Source: Megalobrama amblycephala (Eukaryota > Chordata > Actinopteri > Cypriniformes > Xenocyprididae). From it: a stretch of DNA of 64,000 bases. The translations under genes and the position numbers were made by a program. Positions 12,154 to 24,400 of this stretch are shown here, piece by piece. Each line of letters opens with the position of its first letter. Position 1 is the first letter of the stretch. The notes under the pieces were generated by a model that was not told where the DNA came from, made no database searches, and worked only from the letters and a program-made list of their open reading frames with translations. The DNA lies in contig NC_063062.1 in assembly GCF_018812025.1 (NCBI RefSeq), forward strand, positions 2,578,754 to 2,642,753, given 5' to 3'.

Positions 12154-13092
12154 TATGACTAAATAATCATAAGTACTAATATGGTATACCTACATTGTAC
12201 CAAGTCACTTGAGTTGTTGTGGGAGGTAGCAAAGTCTGACGAAGTGCCCTCTGGAATAACATCGACCACAGGGCGACCTTTATTAAGTGAAAGAGCCAAC
12301 TCCTCAGATGGGGTGAGAGGAGGTGGAGGTGGACCCCCACCAGTTAGACGGGCCTCAGCCTTCTTCCTATTAGCTATATAGGAAGAATACTGTAAAAGTA
12401 ACTTAAGACATTGATCTTACAACAGTTAAAATAAAATATTACCTTTTTGAAGAATGTTTTTGTGTTTCATTTTGACTTGGGAAAGAGTTCTTTTGGCTCC
12501 AGAAGGATTACACCTTATAAAACAAGAGGCCTAAATATTTCTTGTCAAGCACTGTATTCTTAAGAAACTGATGTAGAGAAAAGTAAATGCTTGTCGAGTC
12601 ATGCCACATGCTCAAAAAGACAATTGTTCAACTTTGCAAATTAACAAAAGACAAAAGGCAAGCATAATAAAATGTAATAAAAAAAAAAAAACTTACACAT
12701 TTACTCTGTCAGTTATTTTTTGCCAAGCCAATTGTCTTTCCCTCGCATATGCAGCTGTATTGCTATTTTCATTATAATGGGCTTGAACTCCTCATAAGCC
12801 AACATTAAAACTTCTAACTCCGCTTCGGAGAAGTACGCGGCACGTAACTTTTCACCCTTACTTTCCATGGTGACTCCTGAATTCGGCGTTCCATTGAAAA
12901 TGCCTTTATATGTTCACCGTGTGCGCGCATTAACTCGAGGTTATTAGCAGTAGGTTGATTAAACTAACTCGACACAGGTGTTTTGGAACTGACAGACCCC
13001 GAGTAAGCAGGTTTTGGGTTAATCAACCCAAAGTTCAGGGTTAATCTGATGGTAAATTAACCCAGCTTTCTGGAATACACCCCAGTAGTTCT

Positions 13093-14283
13093 CAGTGATG
13101 GGAATAACGGCGTTATAAATTACTTTTTTCAGTAACGAGTAATCAAACAAATTACTTTTTCTCCCGTTACAACGCCGTTACCGTTACTGACAAAAAAATG
13201 CTGCGTTACTATAATTGAGCTCACTGAAGCGGTTTTCATCCGAGTACGCTCTCTCTCAGCCATAGGACCTGCAAAGTTTTTTTCTCTGGTGTGTGCTGCG
13301 GTTAGTCATACACAAATATAATTTTAAACTGATAATAATGTACGATGCGCTGTGTGTGTGTCTGTCAGAGCATGCGAGCTGAGCGCGAGCTCAAACCAGA
13401 ATACCCTTTTTGATGCTTGATCGAAAATATGTGAAATGAGTTTTTTTCTAGTCGACTAGTAGTTGTTCATTTAAGCTATTAGTTGACTAATCACATTTAT
13501 ATTAATTTAATTTCTTAAATACTGGAGAGAATAAACCATAATAAGGAGCGTTTACATAATATAGGCTATATAGCACTCAAGGGCACGCATAATTGCCATA
13601 AAGAACCGGCAAAAGTAATGATTATGAGTGTGACAAAAACAGCAAGGAGACATTTTAATTGTTTATTAATAAAGTAATGTTTTCTGAATCAGTGTCGGCT
13701 GCAAAGATGAAGTTGACATTGCTGATTCTCATTGCTGATCATCTGCTCATATGGACGCGCCTAGATAGATAACGCACATTTCATTCGGATTAGGCTACAT
13801 AATCAGAGTAGCCTCTTTCTTTTCGTTTTTAATTACTTCATTTTCGTTAAAGTAGATATTTCAAGCATTCTATGGATATATTTCTCATGTCTGCGAGGCA
13901 AGCAGCCTCTGAGTTTCGGTTCATTTAGCCTATAAGACGCGCTCCAGTTCACGCGCCAGTGATCGCGCCCACGCCTCCATGTCATGATTTTACTGTCTGC
14001 TATATTTGCTTGTTATATATTAAATCCAAGCAATTGGTTGATGAAGCATTGATTAAAATTAAGATACAATTTTTATCTTAATATGTAATATTGGGGGCAT
14101 TCAATTTATTTGGCATATTTTTATTTATTTATTTATTTATTTTAAAGTAACGCAATAGTTACTTTCCCTGGTAATTAGTTACTTTTATAATGATGTAACT
14201 CAGTTACTAACTCCGTTACTATTTGTGAGAAGTAACTAGTAACTATAACTAATTACTTTTTTAAAGTAACGTGCCCAACACTG
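13093..14283. mobile_element. Non-autonomous hAT element
   Basis: Termini CAGTGATGGG and CCCAACACTG with a perfect 8-bp duplication GTAGTTCT (13085-13092 and 14284-14291). Subterminal regions are rich in GTTACT-type repeats in opposite orientations. No transposase is seen in the 1.19 kb. It lies directly beside the Harbinger right end: the first base of its duplication is the last base of the Harbinger CAG. Confidence 0.9.
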
Positions 14284-14656
14284 GTAGTTCTACCTTTATT
14301 CTACCTGATTTGATTCGCAAAGCTCCGAAGCAGTGTTTTGAAATCGGCCCATCACTATATGGTTGAAAAGTCGTTATTTAGTTTTTTTTGGCGCACAAAA
14401 ATATTCTCGTCGCTTTATAATATTAAGGTAGAACTACTGAACTCGCATGAACTGTTTTAAATATGTTTTTAGTACCTTTATGGATCTTGAGAGAGGAAAT
14501 GTCATTGTTTTGAATGCAGGCCTCACTGAGCCATCAGATTTAATCAATACCTTAATTTGTGTTCCGAAAATGAATGAAGGCCTTACGGGTGTGGAACGAC
14601 ATGAGGGTGAGTAATAAATGACATTATTTTCATTTTTGGGTGAACTAACCCTTTAA

Positions 14657-15110
14657 TTGATAAAAAGCTAAAGAAAATAAAAATCTTTTTCACAGTTATT
14701 TTAGAATTGCAACATTCATTGCACATTCATTGCATCAATCTGTAAAGTGCTTTGAGTGTACAGTAGCATCTAAAAGCACAATTTAAATGTTTAATTAATT
14801 CATTCATTCATCTCCACAAATTTCTCTAAGAACATTTGGTTCATATTAGAAAATGGCACTGCTTGAGCTATAAATGAAGCTTAAAAAAAATAAAAAATAA
14901 AAAAATAAAAATATTACATCGGCATCCAAGAATAGATGGACTACTTTGGTCAAAACCAACAAGGAAGTGAAAAATACATCAGTCAAATATCAGAATCTTG
15001 GTAATTTTTGTAAGGTCAGAGAAATACAGAGAGAATTGGCAATGATGGTTACTTTCAGTATAATGATCACCGATGTTCATTGCTGTATCAAGCAGTGAGG
15101 TGAAAGTAAA
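14657..15110. other. No gene seen; 3' flank of the integrin gene
   Basis: Lies just downstream (minus strand) of the integrin stop codon and should hold its 3' UTR. An A-rich tract (14882-14912) is T-rich on the minus strand. I see no clear AATAAA on the minus strand that decides the cleavage site. Confidence 0.35.
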
Positions 15111-15287
15111 CTACAGGGTTGACCTCTCCTCATTTATATGTACAGGCTGTCCATTAGATGCAGCACTTTCAACAAGGGCATCTGCAGTAGTTTGGTCAAT
15201 GTTGGCTGTAGTAAAACTAGCTTCACCAGCAGATGGCGGCACTGGGTTGTCTTGGTCATCAGTTGAAAATGTTTTGAAAAAACCCCT
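15111..15287 (-). CDS. Integrin alpha exon 13, cytoplasmic tail
   Basis: 58 codons and TAG at 15113-15111. Acceptor TTTTCCAG, then RGFFKTFSTDDQDNPVPPSA and further residues to HINEERSTL. GFFKT stands where GFFKR is conserved; in known integrins the arginine forms a clasp with the beta tail that keeps the receptor resting. The tail is longer and more Ser/Thr-rich than the human CD11b tail. A (TTTG)n tract lies about 20 nt upstream of the acceptor. Confidence 0.88.
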   Translation of the reverse strand, partial: RGFFKTFSTDDQDNPVPPSAGEASFTTANIDQTTADALVESAASNGQPVHINEERSTL

Positions 15288-18200
15288 CTGGAAAATCCAG
15301 CAGTACAAAAAACAAACAAACAAACAAACAAACAAACAAACAAACAAACAAAATGTCAAAAAATGTCAAATAACAAATAATGTCCACAGGACACAACTAC
15401 TAACAGTTAAAGGGGAAGTGTGTAATTTCTGTGTCATAAGCAATGCAAAATAGAATTGTAAAAGCGATTAGAAAAAAAATGTAAAAAGATTTCCTAGATG
15501 ACAAACCTCAAACCGCTGGTTGAGACAATGTTGCTGTGTTGAGCTGGTTGGAATGCTAAATAATGTTTGTAGTGCCATAGAGACACAGGGGTAGCCAAAC
15601 CCTCCACCTGGAAGGCTACCATCCTGCAGAGTTTAGCTCCACCCCTAATCACACACTCCTGAACCAGCAAATTAATATTTTCAGGCACCATCAAAACATT
15701 GAGAGTGGTCTGCTCAGATAAGTTTAAACAGGTCATGAATACGGTGAACAGGGTATTGCGATGCAATGCACTACAGTGGATGCAATAAAAATACAGTATC
15801 ATCATGCACCCGTTCAGATGTAACAGTTTATAATTTGTACTTTGACGTGTCCAGTGTAGACAGCCTCAAAAAATTTTGGCGCATCATGTAAAAAAATTGG
15901 CCGGTGCAGATACATTAGCTGGGTTTATTATAAGCTCAGGTGTGCTCTAGACAGAGTATTACTAGACAGTATCTAGACAGAGCATACTCATTTGCTAATG
16001 CATGACACATAAAACAAAAAAAAAGTTAGACCTTTTATTGAAAGTATCCTACTTTTACCTGTTGAGACATGCCTTCACAAGCACCAATAGACTTTTCAGT
16101 TAGTCAACTTTTTTTTGTAGGCGGAGCTTAGGTGGAGGCAGGGGTTGGGGTGTTGTGTTTGAGCACAGAAATCGTAAGTACAGGGGTGGAAATCAACCAG
16201 AAGAAAAAACTTTCACCCGCAGCAACAACTTAAAAGTAGCCCAATTCCATTGGAAAGACAAAATGCTTGGAAGGGGCATTTGCAAAATATGTTTTATATT
16301 TGTAATTACCTGTCTTTGGTTTTGAAAATTAATATTCAGTATTAGGGTAAAAAAAATTATAGGATTAAAAAAAAAAAAAATCACACTTCAGCTTTAACAG
16401 TCAGTTGCACATATTATGTGTTATAAACACTGACTTTATACAGCAGCACAAAGATGATCGCCATAGCAATGAGTCCAAAGATGACAGACAGCGAAGCAAT
16501 AAGCACTGTGAGAGCCTGAGATGGGACCTCCAGTTCTGTCTCAATCTGTAGAACAAAGAGAAATGGAGATGAAAAATGACTCCAACAAAATGACTCCAAA
16601 CATGCCATCCAGAAGATGTTTTATTTTTCTTACAGAGAGCAGATGAGAGTCATCAGGGGGATACTGGATGTACCTCTCAGTGTCAAATGAGAGAATCCCC
16701 CAGCTTATGATCCTAACTTGCAAACCAGACACCTGAAAAACAAGACTAGAAGTCAATAACACTCACCCATTGACACTGACATTATTGATTTGACTTCACT
16801 GATACTATTGGATGAGAACTGAACTGAGCTGGACGACAACATCACTGTTTTTCTGCAGAACTTTATAGATGAAATGAACTAATTTGATTATCTTTACAGT
16901 GGAACTGAATCAACACTGAAACTAACTTCAGCTGATCAATGACACAATTTTCTTTTAGAGATGCTGTACAGCAGAAATGAGATGTTTGCATCAGTGAATA
17001 ATTATTATCATTGTAAAGATGCTTTGAAACAATCTGTATTGTATAAAGCGCTATAAACATAAAGGTGACTTGATTTGACCCTGCATTGAAATGTAAAAAG
17101 AAGCTATAGGAAAAATAGGTTTATATTAGGGATGCACCGATACCACTTTTTCCAGATAGAGACAGATGCCGATACTTTCATTTTTGGAACTCGCCGATAC
17201 CGATACCGATATACCTGTATTTTCACTGCATTTTTGTAATTTTTATACATTTTATTTAGAGAAGCCAAAAGAATATGAATCATATTCGTTGTTTTAATTT
17301 TAGTAAATATATATTTCCTTCAGTTATTTTCATGCTTAATTGTGCCTGTTAAAATGTACAAGCCTCTGTTACTTTCACTGTTCATTCTATTGCTCTATCA
17401 TATTTTATCTTTCTTTTAATAGAGGTGTTTCAACAAGGCTCACTGCTAAGGATTTTTTCTACTGGCCTGGTTGGGTCAGTGGTAGAAATATTTAGATATC
17501 ATTAAAATATCACAATTCTCTATTATAATTTTGATACTACATTAAATACTACTGGGGGAGTAGTAATTGCTCATAGTAAAGTGCCCGGTCGTATTGCAGT
17601 GGCCCCCGGAGTGCAATTTGAACCGAGGGCCTCAAATCACCACCCCTGGAATGCAATTTCAACCAAGAGGGATTTCTCAACTGTTTTCGCTCACTTGAGA
17701 CATAACCAACTATGTTTACTAAGATACTTTCAAAGACGAGTGATTTTTACATCATTTTGTGTGAATTCATCAGTTCAAGTGCAAGAGGACATGAAAGAGA
17801 ATTCAATGCAGTATTAAAGCGCTGTCTGAGATGTGGTTTTCTGGATGTGCACTTCGGATGTTTGCGCACAGTTAACTTCTTGTCCTGTAAACATAATGTA
17901 GTAATGTAGGGAGCCATTTGTTAAACACTTAACAGTTCAAGTTCATAGACATCCTTCTCTGATATATCCATTCTGCTCTCTGTTTGCTCTATTGTCTGTG
18001 TTTCTTTGTCACACTGTACTGTAAATGCTGCGTGGTATCAGTTGTTGGTATCGGAGTATGTGTACATGAGAGCAGTATCGGGCCCAATACAGATACTGGT
18101 ATCAGTCCATCCCTAGTTAGTACTAATGTATTGATACATCCCTAGTTAGTACTAATGCATTTGATACATCATAAGATTTTTTTTTTTACCTGCTTGCCTG

Positions 18201-18405
18201 AACTGATATTCGCAGTAAACCTAAAGCTGATTGGTTGATCAGTCAACAGCTGGATGGAACATTCAGTGAGATGACACGTAAAAGAACCACAGTGCTGCTA
18301 GAGAGAAAGGTAAACTCCATAGTAAGAAAACCCATAGTAAGAAACTAATTCTTACTACTTACTATAATGAGAAAAAAAAATACAGTAGAGTTAAGGCCTC
18401 AAAAA

Positions 18406-18436
<31 letters not shown>

Positions 18437-21400
18437 GTAAATAAATACCTGTGCCAGACTGAAGCTTTTGTCATTTTTGAAGGAAACTTGTTTTTCACAT
18501 GTTGTACCAGTTTCATTCTGACTCACACACACAGAAAGAAGAAGAAAAATCAAACAAACAAAAAAACTGAAAAGTACAGTGAGAAACAAAGCCTTACAAA
18601 CTACTTCATGTTTGTAAGGCTTTGTTTCCTGTCCCATGATGGGGACATGATACATACAGACAAATGAGTCTGTATGTATATATATATATATATATATACA
18701 CTCACTATTTCAGGAAGAGACATACTCCATAAGAAATCTAACGTCATCTCCACTGGAAACACAAAGGAAATATTCACGGGTACAGACAATTTTCCAATGT
18801 TCTCCACCTAAGTGTTTTTTTTTTTTTGAAAAGGGAAAGAGAAAAAAGTTCATAATTATGAAAAGTCTAGAACTGGTTGTAAGGAAAAATAAAAAATAAC
18901 TGAGCTCAGATTTAGTCAACATAAAACAACATTTGCAACCCTTTTTATTTTTTACAATGTGATGTATTTCTGAGTGAAACAAGAAATTTTGACAGTGTCA
19001 GTGAATTGTGGAGGAACACCACCATAACTCACTGAGTATGGTATCTACAACATCCTAAAACAATGTCTAAATAATGATGTGGCTTTGGTTAACATTATTT
19101 TTTTCTGGCAACATGGCAGATAAACACAGGAAAGTTATTCCTGAGGTCGAGCAGCTTATTACTTTTGGATAAAAGATTACAAAGACAAGAATTTGTTTCT
19201 TTGAAATAATACACTACCATTCAAAAGTTTGGGGTCAGTAAGATTTTTTAATGTTTTAAAAGAAGTATCTTCTGCTCACCAAGCCTGCATTTATTTGATT
19301 AAAAATACAAAAACAGTAATATTGTGAAATATTATGCCAATTTAAAACAGCTGTTTTCTATGTCAATATACTGTAAAGTGTAATTTATTCCTGTGATCAA
19401 AGCTGAATTTTCAGCATCATTACTCCAGTCTTCAGTGTCACATGATCCTTCAGAAATCAATCTAATATGATGATTTGATGCTCAAGAAACATTTATGATT
19501 ATTATCAATGTTGAACAACATTATCAACAGTTATTTACATTTTTATTTCATGATGCTGTGATGAATAGAAAGTTCAAAAGAACAGCATTTGTCTGAAATC
19601 TAAATCTTTTGTAACATTAAACACTACTGTTCAAAAGTTTGGGGTCAGTAAGAATTTTATTTTTGGGGGATATAAATAAAATTAATCAATACTTTTATTC
19701 ATCAAGGATGAGTTAAACTGATCAAAAGTCACAGTAAAGACAATTATAATGTTAGAAAATATTCTATTTTAAATAAATGCTGTTCTTTTGAACTTTCTAT
19801 TCATCGAAGAATTTTGAAAAAAAAAATTTGTACACAACTGTTTTCAACACTGATAATAATAATGAATGTTTCTTGAGCATCAAATCATCATATTAGATTG
19901 ATTTCTGAAGGACCATGTGACACTGAAGACTGAAGTAATGATGCTGAAAATTCAGCTTTGATCACAGGAATAAATTACACTTTACTGTATATTGACATAG
20001 AAAACAGCTGTTTTAAATTGGAATAATATTTCACAATATTACTGTTTTTGTTTGTATTTTTAATCAAATAAATGCAGGCTTGGTGAGCAGAAGATACTTC
20101 TTTTAAAACATTAAAAAAATCTTACTGACCCCAAACTTTTGAACGGTAGTGTATGTGCACCAATGAATCCTGCACAATGAGACTAAACAGTGTAAACAAT
20201 GTTCATTTCATGTTCACTTTAACAAAAAGCATGTAATGTGTAATTTTTTTGTTTTACCGTATACACATGCTCAAGTTGTGCTCTGTCAGGATATCTGACA
20301 AACCGAGTTGACCCTCCACTGAAACATCAAATAAGTGACATATTAGTGAGAACATGCACACTAACCAAACCTCAAGTAACTACACTATACCTTTAGTAAC
20401 TGGAAAATGTTGACAGAAAAAAGAATCACTTACTGTACAGTACAGTAACTGTCTAAAGTGAGAAAAGAAAGTTGACACTTACTCATTTACCACAACATAA
20501 ACAGGAAGTTTAACGGCCACTGAGGTAGTAGCATGATTATCTTGGGTTGTTTCATTGTTCTCATTCTTACTGTAATGGAAGGGAAAATCTGAGCTTAGTT
20601 CTAAAAAGCACCTTAATGATGCAGCATCTTTTTGATTTAGGTAATTAATGGTGAAGTGTGTAATTTTCCAGTGTTAAATTACATTTTAAATTCCAGTGCT
20701 ATCAAAAAGCATCAGGACATCATTTATTTGAATATCAGGACCAGTCTGACACAGCAACACTGGATCAACTAATGTAATCACTTTGGCATGGGACTGTGTT
20801 TGTCAAAATCATGGGGAAAGCATTTTGAAAACAATTTGGTGCCGGTAGTGGTGCAAATCAAGTCACCTTTATTTATATAGTGATTTTTTTCAATAGTGTT
20901 GTCACAATACTGGAATTTCTCATTTCAAAACGATACCTTGAAAAATATAGATATTCTGCCATTTAGATATTTTTAAAATTATTTTTTTTTAATTATAATT
21001 CTATTGTCCATCCATTGAAAGCCAAGGGCTGTGTTCCACTCCAAATTTTTATGCTCTTCACTTGCTAACTTCCCTATGTCTACAAACCCAATCCCAAAAA
21101 AGTTGGGACACTGTACAAATTGTGAATAAAAACAGAATGCAATGAAGTGGAAGTTTCAAATTTCAATATTTTATTCAGAAAACAACATAGATGACATATT
21201 AAATGTTTAAACTGAGAAAATGTAACATTTTAAGGGAAAAATAAGTTAATTTTAAATTTCATGGCATCAACACATCTCAAAAAAGTTGGGACAAGGCCAT
21301 GTTTACCACTGTGTGGCATCCCCTCTTCTTTTTATAACAGTCTGCAAACGTCTGGGGACTGAGGAGACAAGTTGCTCAAGTTTAGGAATAGGAATGTTGT

Positions 21401-24400
21401 CCCATTCTTGTCTAATACAGGCTTCTAGTTGCTCAACTGCGCCAAATGTTTACTATGGGTGAACGATCTGGACTGCAGGCTGGCCATTTCAGTACCCGGA
21501 TCCTTCTTCTACGCAGCCATGATGTTGTAATTGATGCAGTAAGTGGTCTGGCATTGTCATGTTGTAAAATGCAAGGTCTTCCCTGAAAGAGACGATGTCT
21601 GGATGGGGGCATATGTTGTTCTAGAACTTGGATATACCTTTCAGCATTGATGGTGCCTTTCCAGATGTGTAAGCTGCCCATGCCACACACACTCATGCAA
21701 CCCCATACCATCAGAGATGCAGGCTTCTGAACTGAGCGCTGATAACAACTTGGGTTGTCCTTGTCCTCTTTAGTCCGGATGACATGGCGTCCCAGTTTTC
21801 CAAAAAGAACTTCAAATTTTGATTGTCTGACCATAGAACAGTTTTCCACTTTGCCACAATCCATTTTAAATGAGCCTTGGCCCAGAGAAAACGCCTGCGC
21901 TTCTGGATCATGTTTAGATATGGCTTCTTTTTTGACCTATAGAGTTTTAGCTGGCAACGGCGAATGGCACGGTGGATTGTGTTCACCGACAATGTTTTCT
22001 GTAAGTATTCCTGAACCCATGTTGTGATTTCCATTACAGTAGCATTCCTGTATGTGATGCAGTGCCGTCTAAGGGCCCGAAGATCACAGGCATCCAGTAT
22101 GGTTTTCCTGCCTTGACCCTTACGCACAGAGATTGTTCCAGATTCTCTGAATCTTTGGATGATATTATGCACTGTAGATGATGATAACTTCAAACTCGTT
22201 GCAATTTTTCTCTGTGAAACTCCTTTCTAATATTGCTCCACTATTTTTTGCCGCAGCATTGGGGGAATTGGTGATCCTCTGCCCATCTGAGAGTCACTGC
22301 CACTCTGAGAGGCTCTTTTTATACCCAATCACATTGCCAATTGACCTAATAAGTTGCAAATTGGTCCTCCAGCTGTTCCTTATATGTACATTTAACTTTT
22401 CCGGCCTCTTATTGCTACCTGTCCCAACTTTTTTGGAATGTGTAGCTCCCATGAAATCCAAAATGAGCCAATATTTGGCATGACATTTCAAAATGTCTCA
22501 CTTTCAACATTTGATATGTTATCTATATTCTATTGTGAATAAAATATAAGTTTATGAGATTTGTAAATTATTGCATTCCTTTTTTTGTACAGTGTCCCAA
22601 CTTTTTTGGAATCGGGTTTGTACATGCTTATAAATTGTTGGAGAAAACATATAAAATCCTATAGATATATGAGCTGTTGGAGAACAATACAATTAAACAA
22701 ATGAAACAAAATATCAATAGTATAAACTTTGACTGTGAACATAAGGTAGTATGACAAAAGTATGACAGAATCTCAACATAATATATTATACACTATAATG
22801 TGATTAATTCTAAAAATAATTAATATATCATACACTTTAGTTAAGCGCAATCTGTCGTGACATCACAGTCAAGTTGAATTGTGGCATATAGAGCTGCTCA
22901 AAGTGTATATCAGAGACTTGTTCCCTCTGTCAAAATCGAGGGGACGAGGGTCTGTCCATATGAACTTCCCTCGTCCACTTCACGAAGTGGAACACAATTA
23001 AAAATGGCAGCAGGGATTCCCCTGAGGGGAAGTGCTTAGGAAGTTTGCGAGTGTGTGTCTAAAATTTAAGTGGAACGCAGCCTAGGTCAGTGGTAGGCAA
23101 CATCGGTCATGGAGAGTCGCTGTTCTGCAGAGTTTAGCTCCAACCCTAATCAAACACACATGAACAAGCTAATCAATGTCAACAGGATTACTACAGGCAG
23201 GTGAGGGTTTTTTTTTTTTTTTCAAGGTCGGAGCTAAACTTTGCAGGACAGCGGCTGTCCAGGACCGACGTTGCCTACCCCTGGTCTAGGTAATCAATAA
23301 TTTCAAGCTTCAAAATGTAACACATCTTAACAGTGATCCATATGAATCGAGCGAATCCAAGTCTTTTGAAGAAACATGATCATTTAAAGGGATAGTTCAC
23401 CCAAAAATGAAAATTTGATGTTTATCTGCTTACCCCCAGGGCATCCAAGATGTAGGTGACTTTGTTTCTTCAGTAGAACACAAATGATGATTTTTAACTT
23501 CAACCGTTGCTGTCTGTGAGTCAAATAATGCGAGTGAATGGGAACACAATTTAGAAGAGTCAAAAAAACATGCACAGACAAATCCAAATTAAACCCTGTG
23601 GCTCATGATGACACATTGATGTCCTAAGATGGCTTGAAACCGAACAGTATTTATATTATTTTTTACCTCTAATACGCCACTATGTCCAAATGCATTCAGC
23701 ACTCGGTTTCTCACACAAACCGATCATTTTGTGTCTTAGGACATCAATGTGCCGTCATGAGCCACAGGGTTTAATTTGGATTTGTCTAAGCAAATTTTAT
23801 TGACTCTTATAGATGGAGTTCCCATTTACTCGCATTATTTGACTGACAGACGACAACGGTTGAAGTTAAATATCATCATTTGTGTTCTACTGAAGAAACA
23901 AAGTCACCTACATCTTGGATGCGCTGGGGGTAAGCAGATAAACATCAAATTTTCATTTTTGGGTGAACTATCCATTTAATATGATGAACAGATTTTAATT
24001 TAGGCTTTTATTCACATATAAATACTGATCAATTACCATTACAATTATCTCACTGAAATGTTAGCTCACTCAATGTATTTGTTTTTACAACGGGGTCATT
24101 TTGTTGTAATAGCTTACACACAGCACAAGGTAGCTTGATTTTAAACTTTGAATTGAAATTACAAAAAAGGTGAACAGTCAGTGATAAAATAAGAACAATT
24201 AAACAAATTACAAATAAATAAATACAACAGAAGAAAGATAGAAATGAAATAAAAAGTGCTTTAAGTTTTTCAGGTAGGTCTAACAGAAGTATTCTGATAA
24301 GAAATATTACAATATAAATTGAATAAACAAATGTAAAGTAACTTTGAATAGTCTTCATTTTAAATATTAAATACACATTAATCCTAAAAATTAAAGTTAC

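Larger units (their letters stand above)
9715..12868 (-). pseudogene. Harbinger Myb/SANT-like accessory protein, interrupted by Tc1
   Basis: DNA-binding partner of the Harbinger transposase. Exon 1 is 12868-12697 (MESKGEKLRAAYFSEAELEV); a one-base change in the ATGAAAATAGC tract shifts the frame before ARERQLAWQKITDRVNV. Exon 2 is 12513-12443 (CNPSGAKRTLSQVKMKHKN). Exon 3 is 12373-12201 (ANRKKAEARLTGGGPPPPP, then TPSEELALSLNKGRPV). These three junctions keep phase. Further pieces lie beyond the Tc1 insertion: about 10336-10279 (ELLDPPKTTQSVTIV), about 10189-10131 (DDNEETTSAVTELESAGRP) and a charged end near 9845-9765 (DLIQLQLEEKRLAIKKAK). The Tc1 sits in the intron after exon 3, so the real lesion is the frame change in exon 1. 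Confidence 0.78.
8279..13082. mobile_element. PIF/Harbinger DNA transposon
   Basis: Inverted termini GGTGTATTCCAGAAAGC and GCTTTCTGGAATACACC with a 3-bp duplication CAG (8276-8278 and 13083-13085), the target size of Harbinger elements. It carries the two usual genes in opposite orientation: a spliced DDE transposase (8480-9598, +) and a Myb/SANT-like protein (9715-12868, -). A Tc1 element (10559-12153) sits in an intron of the second gene. Confidence 0.92.
6087..14656. mobile_element. TTAA-flanked foldback MITE split by nested insertions
   Basis: Left arm 6087-6292 starts TTAAATGGTTAGTTCACCC; right arm 14284-14656 ends GGGTGAACTAACCCTTTAA. The arms are reverse complements over about 200 bases. 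An inner block (motif AAACAGTTCATGCGAGTTCA) sits at 8257-8278 and, inverted, near 14435-14460. The element was therefore a palindrome of roughly 0.6 kb that received an L1 (6293-8251), a Harbinger element (8279-13082) and a hAT element (13093-14283). TTAA at both ends fits piggyBac-type target use; assignment to that superfamily is inference. Confidence 0.85.
21026..23083. mobile_element. DNA element with GGCTGYGTTCCACT termini, split by Tc1
   Basis: The left end near 21026 reads GGGCTGTGTTCCACTCC and the right end, in reverse complement, TAGGCTGCGTTCCACTT. Both continue with a similar CAAATTTTTA/TAAATTTTAG and TTGCTAACTTCC/TCGCAAACTTCC block. The body of about 0.5 kb is split by the Tc1 element 21083-22620. 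No target duplication is clear, so the family is not assigned. Confidence 0.6.

Noticed and set aside
15073..15453. Plus-strand open frame of 126 codons
   Set aside because: It is the antisense shadow of the integrin tail exon plus an (AAAC)n microsatellite.
18362..18982. Overlapping minus-strand frames with hydrophobic runs as membrane proteins
   Set aside because: The hydrophobic parts come from (AAAT)n and (TA)n repeats; only the internal pieces with splice sites (18449-18517 and 18706-18807) are integrin exons.
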